64,000 bases of DNA, from contig NZ_KB910518.1 of assembly GCF_000374185.1 (NCBI RefSeq), forward strand, positions 3,667,687-3,731,686, written 5' to 3'. The stretch is from Paenibacillus sp. HW567 (GTDB lineage: Bacteria > Bacillota > Bacilli > Paenibacillales > Paenibacillaceae). The notes below the pieces were generated by a model. The model searched no databases and had not been told where the DNA came from. It saw only the letters and a program-made list of their open reading frames with translations. Positions 41,380 through 49,628 of this stretch are shown piece after piece (within the stretch, counting starts at the first letter, position 1; each line of letters opens with the position of its first letter). The position numbers were made by a program, and so were the translations under genes.

Positions 41380-44300
41380 TTATCTTCCCTGCCCCAGATA
41401 ATCATTTCGCACCGAGTAATCCGCTTCGAACAGGATGATGTCCCCGGAGGAAAAAGAAAATGTCTGACCCCGTTCATCCGTGTCCCCCGTCATCTGGCCT
41501 TCAATCGCCCACATGTTGGCAATGGGAGCTTTGTAGCCTAGAATACGCGTGTCTGCATCTCCATTTTTGACCGTATAGATTCCGAACTTCACCAGAATAT
41601 ATCCACCGGTAATGAACTCCTTCTCATGCCCATCCAGTGCACCTCCATACTGATTCGCCAGGGTGACTATGCTGGTTCCCTTCGGTAGGATGTAAGGAGA
41701 AATTGGCAGATTGTATTCTCCGTACCAGTGCTGAACACTCCTAACAGCCGCAATTGGGTCTACTCCGTTCGGAATGTCAGTAGGACCGACTAAGGTCCGC
41801 GATTTATAAGGTAGAACCTCCAGGTCATAACCTGTGGCAAGTTTAGTTTTGCGCTTTACATACTGCTTGTAGAACTTCAGCCAAGGGGTCTTCTCCCGCT
41901 CCTGCTCAGTCAGTATATAATTGTACTCATAGCTGGCCGCCGTCGATAATTCACCGCTCGATATATTCCGCAGGCCATCCGCCAAGCGATAGGTTCGGAT
42001 ATAACTCAACTTGTCCTTGGAGGAACCAACGCCAATCATTTTGTTGTTCGAACCGGAGATATCATAGTACAGATCAACGGGTGTCGGTAATCCCCCTGTT
42101 TTCGGGATAAAATAGAAGCTCGGTTCAATCCGGATACCCTCACCCGGCTGCCACAGGTTCCCAATGGTCCGGAAATCAAACAGGAAAGAGTACCCGTTAT
42201 GAGGAACCGTCAATTGTTCGGTAGGATGAGAGCCCTTGCGGATCGGCAGGTACCACTGTGGTTGCCCGCTTATGGCCGTCAGATTGCCATTCTCATCATT
42301 ACCGCCTGTATAATACATCGCAGTGCTATGCTCAAGTGTCCCAATCCCGGTGCGGAATACCTTTTCAAACCGGAAATCTCCGATATCCCAGATCCGAAAA
42401 TCGAACAGCCGGCCGACCACACCGACATTGAAACTCTCCGATGCGCAGTAATTCGTTAAGTCACCGTTCAGGTTCACCTGGCAAAGATCCGTACCATCTG
42501 ATGGGGCATTAATCGCCCACGACTGCGTATTGATAGTATAATCGCCTTCATTGACCCAGGTCGGCATCGTAAAAGTCATGGACGGTGTCCCGACAGGGAT
42601 GTAAATCCAGGTATTCTCCGGGTAATACTGGCCCTCTTGAAATACGCCAAACGGAAATTGGATGCGTTTATTCTTCGTGTATTTGGCATAATCCCGGTTG
42701 CCATAACCGGGGATATTAAGATGCTGGCCGCTCTCCGTAAAGTTCACGGTGAAGGGCCGGTCCAGGATCAGCACCGTCCGTGTCATATCCGGCACCATCC
42801 GCTGGTCGAACGGGCGATTATCGTCAGGGAGTAGCGAGTAGTTGACGACCGGTGTGTGCACAGTTATCGAGTTGATGCCACCAATCAGATACATCTTATC
42901 CTCTGTCCCGCCGTTGATATTCCCATTCATAGGAGTATAGGTAATCTCACCAGAGCTGGGAAGATTAGGCGCATTTACGTGTGTTGGCTCAATGATGTTT
43001 CCCGGGCTGTACAGCACGTCGTCACCTATGGGCTGCGGGTTCGGGATGGTACCTGGAGATTGTCCCGCCTCTGTAACTTCACTTCCGTCCATGATCGTCT
43101 GTCCATTAAAGGCAAAGGTGTCATTTTGAACTTTGATTTTCTTGGCAGCCTCCTCGGCTTTCGATCGAAAAACTTCTTTTTCATTATTCGGTTCCGGACG
43201 AGTCGTACCTCCCTGTACATCACTAGGAGGAACCGTGATTGGAGCTGGAGCCTCAGGAGGAATATATTTGCCCGTGATTTCCGTAGAAAATTCAGGTGGA
43301 GTATATCCATTCGGTTCCAGGGTCACTGCTCCCCCAGAAAGAGCATCATTCCTCAGCACCGCCTTGGTAAGAGCGTAAACATCCAAAGTATCTATAGTCC
43401 AATACGAATAAGGACGATTGATGGGGTAAGAGTACACTACCTGCTTCGGTTCGCTTGTTGGAGCAGGAACAGTCCCTGGTCCAGAGGGCGCCGGTTTTGT
43501 AGGATCCCAGTTTAAGGTATATACTTTTTGAATCTTAATATCATATGTGCAGGTACCCTTCATCTCAACAAATTTATTTTGATAAAGATAACCCTTAGTA
43601 GAGGCATGACCATATAAGCTTTCTGAGCTTGGGATACCCTGCAGAACATCGAATTGCTCATTTCCACGCTGATCCGCTCTGATCTCAGCAGCCACTCCAG
43701 GATCCAGGAACTCATCGGAAACGACTTGACCCGGAGCAGGATCGGTACATACTACTGTCGGGGCCTCCGGTGTTGGTGTGGGTGTAGGAGGAGGTGGTGT
43801 TGCAGTCCCATTTTTAACGTAAACCTCATAGACATTTGGATAACGGTAGGTGTAGGATTTGATATCAAATTTGTAATTTGCAAAGTAATACATCATTGCT
43901 GAAGAACCATTGGGTGCAATATTCACCCTGTAACCTTCATGACCAAAATCTTGACTGTAAGTCACGAGGCCATGTTCTAAATCCATTACTTTATAACCTA
44001 TGATTACTGTAGTTGGATCTGTGTATCCAGATACGCCGTCAGGCGTAGCTATCATTGTGTTAGTAATAATACTAACATTACTTCCAATCTGCATTGGATT
44101 AGCCGCTATTAGTCTTGTAGGATCACTATCTATTAATGTGGTGGCGAAATCTCCATAGTCCACTCCACCTACACTGTAAAAGGGCATATTTCTCTGAAAC
44201 GGGGTATCATCTTTAATTATTCTTTTGCCTGGCCATTTATGTCGTAGAATACCTCCAATTGTTTCACTTCCTGTGGTGCTATTTGGTGGAACGTCATAGT

Positions 44301-44760
44301 GCCAACTTCCGCCTAAACCTGGAACCCAAGTCGTTCCTTCAATACTTCGATTCCAAGCAAACCAGCTTCCGTTAGCCACATTACCGACAGATTTTACAGC
44401 AACCGGTTCTCCTTGTAATGTTATATATTGATTATATGACTGAGCATTCACATTAATCGTCTGCAAAACTTGATTATCTTTTTTCAGTATGATTTTAGTA
44501 ATAATTTTCCCAGTACCTGCGTTAAGCTCGAAAGGTACCGTTTTTAATTCCTTAGTATTATTAAAAACCGATTGATAGGCACGCTTTAGATTTTCATCAT
44601 TAGCCTGGTATTGTATACCATCTGTTTTGAACAATACTTCTTCTGTACCTGCGGCGTTTGTTTCAACTGGCTTAAATTGCAGAAATAAGATCAAAAAAAT
44701 AACTGTGATAAAAAACAATATATTTACCAATGCTATGCTTTTTGACCATTTTAATTTCAA
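41380..44760 (-). CDS. Large secreted protein (DUF5704-like)
   Basis: 1126 residues. The N-terminus has a signal peptide or anchor (ALVNILFFITVIFLILFL), and the mature chain is beta-rich and largely extracellular. A Pro/Thr linker (TPPPPTPTPTPEAP) near residue 322 separates an N-terminal domain with SYTYRYPNVYEVYVKNG from a long C-terminal part. I associate this with the DUF5704 family known from Paenibacillus, unconfirmed. A TTG start at 44760 lies behind GGGAGG, 15 bases after the SLH gene stop. It is the last gene of the hybrid secretion operon and may be an extracellular part or substrate of the apparatus. Confidence 0.8.
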   Translation of the reverse strand: MKLKWSKSIALVNILFFITVIFLILFLQFKPVETNAAGTEEVLFKTDGIQYQANDENLKRAYQSVFNNTKELKTVPFELNAGTGKIITKIILKKDNQVLQTINVNAQSYNQYITLQGEPVAVKSVGNVANGSWFAWNRSIEGTTWVPGLGGSWHYDVPPNSTTGSETIGGILRHKWPGKRIIKDDTPFQRNMPFYSVGGVDYGDFATTLIDSDPTRLIAANPMQIGSNVSIITNTMIATPDGVSGYTDPTTVIIGYKVMDLEHGLVTYSQDFGHEGYRVNIAPNGSSAMMYYFANYKFDIKSYTYRYPNVYEVYVKNGTATPPPPTPTPTPEAPTVVCTDPAPGQVVSDEFLDPGVAAEIRADQRGNEQFDVLQGIPSSESLYGHASTKGYLYQNKFVEMKGTCTYDIKIQKVYTLNWDPTKPAPSGPGTVPAPTSEPKQVVYSYPINRPYSYWTIDTLDVYALTKAVLRNDALSGGAVTLEPNGYTPPEFSTEITGKYIPPEAPAPITVPPSDVQGGTTRPEPNNEKEVFRSKAEEAAKKIKVQNDTFAFNGQTIMDGSEVTEAGQSPGTIPNPQPIGDDVLYSPGNIIEPTHVNAPNLPSSGEITYTPMNGNINGGTEDKMYLIGGINSITVHTPVVNYSLLPDDNRPFDQRMVPDMTRTVLILDRPFTVNFTESGQHLNIPGYGNRDYAKYTKNKRIQFPFGVFQEGQYYPENTWIYIPVGTPSMTFTMPTWVNEGDYTINTQSWAINAPSDGTDLCQVNLNGDLTNYCASESFNVGVVGRLFDFRIWDIGDFRFEKVFRTGIGTLEHSTAMYYTGGNDENGNLTAISGQPQWYLPIRKGSHPTEQLTVPHNGYSFLFDFRTIGNLWQPGEGIRIEPSFYFIPKTGGLPTPVDLYYDISGSNNKMIGVGSSKDKLSYIRTYRLADGLRNISSGELSTAASYEYNYILTEQEREKTPWLKFYKQYVKRKTKLATGYDLEVLPYKSRTLVGPTDIPNGVDPIAAVRSVQHWYGEYNLPISPYILPKGTSIVTLANQYGGALDGHEKEFITGGYILVKFGIYTVKNGDADTRILGYKAPIANMWAIEGQMTGDTDERGQTFSFSSGDIILFEADYSVRNDYLGQGR

Positions 44761-44775
44761 AATTCCTGACCTCCC

Positions 44776-45990
44776 CTATTTCTTATATGGACCTGCAATA
44801 CTTAAGATTTCATTTCGTAAGAGATAGAAAGCTGAAAGTGATGGAACCTTAATCCAAACAATTATTTTTCCATCTTGTACCCAACCACTTTTCGGCAGTA
44901 TAGTCATAGGTAAATCAAAAGGGACCTTCTGAAAGACCAAAGCTTGAGAATTCAGATTTCCATTCACGAAGGATTTTCTATCCAGATTGGTAGTACCTAG
45001 AACTTCGGCTGTAAAAAAAGTAGTTTTTGAGTATCTTGTGGTATCTTTATTGAAATTTATATGGGCTTTCGAATAGAGCAAGTAACTATTCATGTATTTC
45101 TCAGTTATCCTAATTCCATTTGTGGTATTATCAGCCGTGTTTTTCCATTTCAGCGTTGATACATCAGGGATAAGATCTAAATTGGGATCATTTTTGTCAG
45201 CTAAATCTATTGCAATCAGCGCATCTAATTGCGCACTATAAAGACCATCTTTAGAAGTGATTTTCATCTTCTCTTCTTTCCAAAGGTCTGCTGCATTAAC
45301 ATCTTTAACAGGATCACCTGTAGTGAATATATCCGGCATAACAGTAAATATATTTGTCCCATGCCAGAGCAATTCTGCATTTGACACAGCATACTTATCC
45401 GGTTTAAGAGTGCTTCCTCCATTTGTGCTTAAAATCCGTTCAATAATTACAACCGATTGTGCCCTTGTTGTACTCTCCGTTTCCCCCAGCCTTCCTTTTC
45501 CCAATCCCGATATTAGTCCCGACTTAGTAGCCAGATACATCCACTTATCGTCTTCCGTTGTCTTTAATCCAGTCGCTCGGGCAGCGATACGCGCCATTTC
45601 TTGACGGGTAATCTTTTTATTCCATTCAGTATCCGAATTGGCAAAATCACTTTTGATGTACAAGGCTGCTTGTTCTGCTGCTGTTACATAACTTTCATAC
45701 CATTTACCTGTAGTCTCCTCCACGGGTTGTCCGGTCGCTGTCACAACCATTTTGATAAATTCTGCGCGGGTTACATTGGCATTAGGCATAAATAGCCCCC
45801 CGGGATACCCCACTACATAACCTTTGTTTACCGCCGTATCAATTCCTGACTTCGCCCAATGATTAGTGGGAATGTCACTGAACTTAACAGAGGCTGCTTT
45901 GACTTCAGATTTAGATGACGAGACCATACAGACAGTAAGCAGCAAGACGAACGGGACTGCTTTTTTACTTATTTTCATTAGGGCATTCAT
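44776..45990 (-). CDS. SLH-domain surface protein
   Basis: 404 residues. A signal peptide (AVPFVLLLTVCMVSSSKSEVKAA) is followed by S-layer homology repeats: VKFSDIPTNHWAKSGIDTAVNKGYVVGYPGG, then ANVTRAEFIKMVV, KITRQEMARIAARATG and STTRAQSVVIIERIL. SLH domains bind pyruvylated secondary cell wall polymer. The C-terminal part has no recognised domain. The ATG at 45990 follows AGAGGAAG. Its place in the operon suggests it fixes or guides the secretion apparatus at the wall, by inference. Confidence 0.88.
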   Translation of the reverse strand: MNALMKISKKAVPFVLLLTVCMVSSSKSEVKAASVKFSDIPTNHWAKSGIDTAVNKGYVVGYPGGLFMPNANVTRAEFIKMVVTATGQPVEETTGKWYESYVTAAEQAALYIKSDFANSDTEWNKKITRQEMARIAARATGLKTTEDDKWMYLATKSGLISGLGKGRLGETESTTRAQSVVIIERILSTNGGSTLKPDKYAVSNAELLWHGTNIFTVMPDIFTTGDPVKDVNAADLWKEEKMKITSKDGLYSAQLDALIAIDLADKNDPNLDLIPDVSTLKWKNTADNTTNGIRITEKYMNSYLLYSKAHINFNKDTTRYSKTTFFTAEVLGTTNLDRKSFVNGNLNSQALVFQKVPFDLPMTILPKSGWVQDGKIIVWIKVPSLSAFYLLRNEILSIAGPYKK

Positions 45991-46059
45991 AGAAATACTT
46001 CCTCTCATTATTAATATAGATAAGTATTGGGCAGTACAACTCATTTACAGATTAAGTTC

Positions 46060-47040
46060 CTAACGCACCGCACAATCCTCAATAAAATACCCTTTCCGCG
46101 CAGCCTCCTCGGGATCGAACAGGGTCTCAATCACAGCCGCGCCAGCCGGTACACAGCTTTCCCCGTAAGCGATACGTCTTCCAGCAGAATTCCGGGTGCC
46201 GATAAGTGCCTTGCGCCGCATCACTGCACCGCTGCCGAGGGAATAGGCATCCAGCAGTTCTCCGCCAGGAAGCGGGTAGCCTTGAATAAAAGCCATAATC
46301 CCCACATCTTGTATGGACTGCTCATGCAGCCCGCGGGGCAGTGTGAACTGAATCGACAAGCCCATCCGTTTCACCAGCTCCAGGTGCCTGTTAATTGCGG
46401 TTGCCAAATCTTTTTCTACCAGTGAAGTTATTGTACTCTGCCGTACCTCACGGAAGATTTCAAGCGAGGTTAACGGCGAGAGATTGGTCTCTGCCGCCAG
46501 CGATGCATATTCTCCCTCATAGAATTCATTAAAGCCTGTATCATATACCCGTGCGTTGTCATCCAAAGTGAAATAGAGCAGATTACCGTTCTTAAGCTTG
46601 TAGTAATAGGGACGTTCCGGCCAACTCACAGGCTTAAGCTCTTCCTGACCGCTATCCGTGGCCGTGTCGTCCAGGGTAACCAGCCTATAGCCGCTATAAC
46701 CAAACATAACAAGCGCCGGCATATGCAGCTTCAAATTGTTCATTTCAGTCTGATTGTTCTCCAGTCCAAATTTCATAGCCAGATTACTGTAGAACACACT
46801 CAGCACATCCTGATCTAGCTGCAGTTGGCGTTCCCGCCCGTAGTGTACCGCTGTTGTTGTCGGCTGCATTTCCAGTCGCGACAGATAGTCGCCAGCATCA
46901 TCCACTGCGGCCTGAAAATCATCGGAATAGCGTTTATACATCTCTTGATTAAAGACCCGAAGATCTTCTCTGGTATCACCCATAAGAACAAGCGGAATAA
47001 CCAGAATCAGAAAAACAAGCACTACACTAAGGGGCTTCAC
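46060..47040 (-). CDS. Membrane-anchored protein of unknown function
   Basis: 326 residues. One N-terminal membrane segment (VVLVFLILVIPLVLM) is followed by an extracellular region with DLRVFNQEMYKRYSDDF and, near the end, DVGIMAFIQGYPLPGGELLDAYSLG. It starts at a GTG (47040) that overlaps the previous gene by 14 bases, behind GGGGGG. The layout resembles the membrane-anchored minor pilus proteins of Tad-type loci, but I see no defining motif. The family is not recognised. Confidence 0.75.
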   Translation of the reverse strand: MKPLSVVLVFLILVIPLVLMGDTREDLRVFNQEMYKRYSDDFQAAVDDAGDYLSRLEMQPTTTAVHYGRERQLQLDQDVLSVFYSNLAMKFGLENNQTEMNNLKLHMPALVMFGYSGYRLVTLDDTATDSGQEELKPVSWPERPYYYKLKNGNLLYFTLDDNARVYDTGFNEFYEGEYASLAAETNLSPLTSLEIFREVRQSTITSLVEKDLATAINRHLELVKRMGLSIQFTLPRGLHEQSIQDVGIMAFIQGYPLPGGELLDAYSLGSGAVMRRKALIGTRNSAGRRIAYGESCVPAGAAVIETLFDPEEAARKGYFIEDCAVR

Positions 47041-47578
47041 TTCGCACCATCCCCCCGTATTTCAAATTGACCGGAATCAGTTCACTATGAAAAAGCAGCG
47101 ATCGCATTCGAGAGGCAAGCGTCGTTCCTTCGGATTCCAGCCGGACATTAAACAGATCTCCTACATGCATGGTGAATCTTCTGCCGGGATCATCTGCTGC
47201 CAGTGAAGTACCTGAATCCGGATATAAGACTTTCAAAATATCTTTATTAAAATAGCCATCGTAACGTACACTGAAGCTGTTCTGGAATGTGGAATAATCG
47301 TCAGGATTCGTATACAAAGGCTGTAAATTCTTTTTGTAATACTCCATTTGGACATCGAATACACCATATGAGGCATCGAGCGAATGGAGAAAAAGCTCAT
47401 AATCACCTACATCCACGTATCCCTTGGCACGAACCGTATCCACGAATTCCACCACAGCCGCATTGGCCGCGAGCTTTGTATTCCTCTCTACAACCTCGGA
47501 TTGGCGAAAAGCCGGATATACTCCAAACACGAAGGCAAGCAGAATAACGATAATTACACCTTTCAGCGCATCTGCCAT
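47027..47578 (-). CDS. Single-TM pseudopilin-like protein
   Basis: 183 residues. An N-terminal hydrophobic helix (ALKGVIIVILLAFVFGVYPAF) is followed by an extracellular domain. The early helix and size fit pilin-like or TadE/TadF-like minor components. No clear prepilin cleavage motif is seen. The ATG at 47578 is preceded by AAAGGAGG. It is embedded in the tightly packed operon with overlapping neighbours. Confidence 0.7.
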   Translation of the reverse strand: MADALKGVIIVILLAFVFGVYPAFRQSEVVERNTKLAANAAVVEFVDTVRAKGYVDVGDYELFLHSLDASYGVFDVQMEYYKKNLQPLYTNPDDYSTFQNSFSVRYDGYFNKDILKVLYPDSGTSLAADDPGRRFTMHVGDLFNVRLESEGTTLASRMRSLLFHSELIPVNLKYGGMVRSEAP

Positions 47579-47593
47579 GCAGCTCCTCCTTTC

Positions 47594-47956
47594 TCAGCGG
47601 GTGGCAGAGATTTCAGTAATCATCTCATTGGTTCGCGTGACTGTTAACTGATAAGCAGCACCAGGAACTCCGCGCAAATCCACTGCTGTAAGGTCTGTTT
47701 CCTCATTAATCACAATGCCATCAATATGTAAAATATAGTCCCCCTCCAGTGCCGCAGGGATCATGCCGATGACTTGCTCTCCGCTGACTTTTTTTAGATC
47801 GCCTGTCCCTTTGTAAGGCGCCGTTGCAACCGTTGGCTGCTCTGGCTGCCGGGCCTGGACGGTGTTTTCCCCTTCCAGGTGTAGAAATGTAAAACCGCCG
47901 ATAGTGAATAATATCCAGGCAAAAAGGGTTAGTAGGAACTGGGTGGCGGTTTTCAT
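47594..47956 (-). CDS. Small membrane-anchored protein
   Basis: 120 residues. One N-terminal membrane segment (FLLTLFAWILFTIGGFTFL) is followed by an extracellular domain with EGDYILHIDGIVINEETDLT and QLTVTRTNEMITEIS, reminiscent of a small PDZ-like or beta fold. Its ATG overlaps the TGA of the previous gene by four bases. Unknown function. Confidence 0.7.
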   Translation of the reverse strand: MKTATQFLLTLFAWILFTIGGFTFLHLEGENTVQARQPEQPTVATAPYKGTGDLKKVSGEQVIGMIPAALEGDYILHIDGIVINEETDLTAVDLRGVPGAAYQLTVTRTNEMITEISATR

Positions 47957-48492
47957 TTGCCAGCCTTGTTTTGATCAAATTCAATTAATCGAACTTCACC
48001 ATTCTTGTCTCTAAATACATTAGCCCTGAAAATCGACTGTGTATTCACATTGCTATTTTCCTTATTATCATCTTGCTTTTTGCTTTGGTCCAACATCTGA
48101 GACACACTGTAATCCTCAAGGCTGGAAAGGTCATCAAGATGGAATTGCTCTTCGGTCTCATTATCTTTCTTACTTGGAAGAGAGTAATATGTTTTATATG
48201 TATTGGTTGCGTAGAACCCCGTCGGATTTACCCCCGTCTTGATTAGAATGGAGAATTGCGGACGTCCTCTATATCTCATCGCCGCATTAATCACATCCTG
48301 GCCGGATACATCCTTATTATCGTAGCTGTTGAACTCAGCCTGATTAATCATCTGAGTCTGGGCAAGGGTCTGTTCCTGTGCTCGAATGAAATAATTGTTG
48401 ATCACCAGATAAATACTGACACCCGCAGCGATGATCAGAATAGTGACGATAATTCCAATGACCCATTTCAGTCCAGTAGAAATATTCTCCAT
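47953..48492 (-). CDS. Pseudopilin-like protein, tandem copy 2
   Basis: 179 residues. The first 74 are identical to the next paralog (48520-49044) apart from a single Arg/Lys change: an N-terminal helix (WVIGIIVTILIIAAGVSIYL), then FNSYDNKDVSGQDVINAAMRY. The C-terminal half is diverged and rich in Asp/Asn/Ser. Tad/Flp-associated single-TM proteins of Firmicutes show the same FxxYDNxxVSGxxV pattern as far as I recall. It may be a pilin-like subunit of the apparatus. The ATG at 48492 follows AAAGGATG. Confidence 0.75.
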   Translation of the reverse strand: MENISTGLKWVIGIIVTILIIAAGVSIYLVINNYFIRAQEQTLAQTQMINQAEFNSYDNKDVSGQDVINAAMRYRGRPQFSILIKTGVNPTGFYATNTYKTYYSLPSKKDNETEEQFHLDDLSSLEDYSVSQMLDQSKKQDDNKENSNVNTQSIFRANVFRDKNGEVRLIEFDQNKAGK

Positions 48493-48519
48493 GCATACCC
48501 ATCCTTTCTGGTAATAATT

Positions 48520-49044
48520 TTATTTCTGTGTAAAAACAATTAAACGGACTTCCTCATTACTGTCCCTATAAACTACAGCTGTAAAGGTTGAGAGAGTATT
48601 CACGAAATAATTAGTAGTGTTGTAGGATTGGGTCTGTGTTTGATCTAACATCACTGAAACTTTGACACCAGTACTGCTTCCGCTCTCAGTCTTACTTAAA
48701 TCAACGACCGGCTTAGTCGTATCTGTAGGTTGAGTATAGTTTTTTCCATAAGTATTCTCCGCATAGAACCCAGTTGCATTTTCCCCGGTCTTAATCTTAA
48801 TCGCGAACTGCGGACGCCCCTTATATCGCATCGCTGCGTTAATCACATCCTGCCCGGATACATCCTTGTTATCATAGCTGTTGAACTCCGCTTGATTAAT
48901 CATCTGGGTCTGAGCCAGAGTCTGTTCCTGTGCACGGATGAAGTAGTTGTTGATAACCAAGTAAATACTGACGCCTGCGGCGATAATCAGGATGGTAACG
49001 ATGATCCCGATAACCCATTTAAGTCCGGTCGAAATATTCTCCAT
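48520..49044 (-). CDS. Pseudopilin-like protein, tandem copy 1
   Basis: 174 residues. It shares its N-terminal helix and the SGQDVINAAMRY region with the downstream paralog, while the exposed half (GENATGFYAENTYGK, then Thr/Ser-rich sequence) is different. The contrast suggests recent duplication with selection or exchange in the extracellular part. The ATG at 49044 follows GTGAGGAG. Confidence 0.75.
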   Translation of the reverse strand: MENISTGLKWVIGIIVTILIIAAGVSIYLVINNYFIRAQEQTLAQTQMINQAEFNSYDNKDVSGQDVINAAMRYKGRPQFAIKIKTGENATGFYAENTYGKNYTQPTDTTKPVVDLSKTESGSSTGVKVSVMLDQTQTQSYNTTNYFVNTLSTFTAVVYRDSNEEVRLIVFTQK

Positions 49045-49102
49045 GATGTTTTCTCCTCACTTTATTTGAAGCTTACTCATTTTCTTCTGACCATAATGGC
49101 CG

Positions 49103-49615
49103 TTACTCTGCATCGAAATATATGGCGGCAATCCGATCATTATTGTCTTTTATCAGCTTCGCCCTATATCTGGCTTGCGGACTGATGTAATAATGGCCTG
49201 AAGCGTCCGAGATATCCTCATCGTTTCGAACATTGGATTCAGTATCAGTACCGTCTTTGAACTTTCCGCCGGAATAATCAAATGCCCGTACACTGCCTTT
49301 CCCGTTCGGGTTCATTCCGAATTTTCTATTCGACTCATCTTGCCCGTAGACATAAGGTCTTTGAACATAAAGATAAAACCCTTCCTGTGATTCATAACGC
49401 CGATAAGCGGTTAGAATCTGGGAGCCGCTGACGATCTGATTATCAAAGGCGGAGTATTGCTGCTCCGATAGTTCCCTGGCCTGTGCCGCCGCTTGGCTAT
49501 TCGCCAGTTCGACTACAGGCTGTGTTTTGCCCCACAGGAACAGTCCTGCTGAAATGATGGCAAGCGTAATTAGAATGGATATGGTTGTCTTAAGAAAGCT
49601 TGCTATATTCTCCAT
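49103..49615 (-). CDS. Pseudopilin-like protein, distant paralog
   Basis: 170 residues. An N-terminal helix (TTISILITLAIISAGLFLW) is followed by YSAFDNQIVSGSQILTAYRRY, the same pattern as the two following paralogs, then a Gly/Asp-rich extracellular domain with SPQARYRAKLIKDNNDRIAAIYFD. The ATG at 49615 follows AAGGAGA. Three such genes in a row behind ATPase and membrane platform genes suggest pilus-like subunits. Confidence 0.75.
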   Translation of the reverse strand: MENIASFLKTTISILITLAIISAGLFLWGKTQPVVELANSQAAAQARELSEQQYSAFDNQIVSGSQILTAYRRYESQEGFYLYVQRPYVYGQDESNRKFGMNPNGKGSVRAFDYSGGKFKDGTDTESNVRNDEDISDASGHYYISPQARYRAKLIKDNNDRIAAIYFDAE

Positions 49616-49628
49616 GCCTGTGTCTCCT

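Noticed and set aside
47027..49615. Type IV prepilin peptidase sites in the pseudopilin-like proteins
   Set aside because: No convincing short charged leader with Gly before a Phe/Met and Glu at +5 was found, so these are called only pseudopilin-like.
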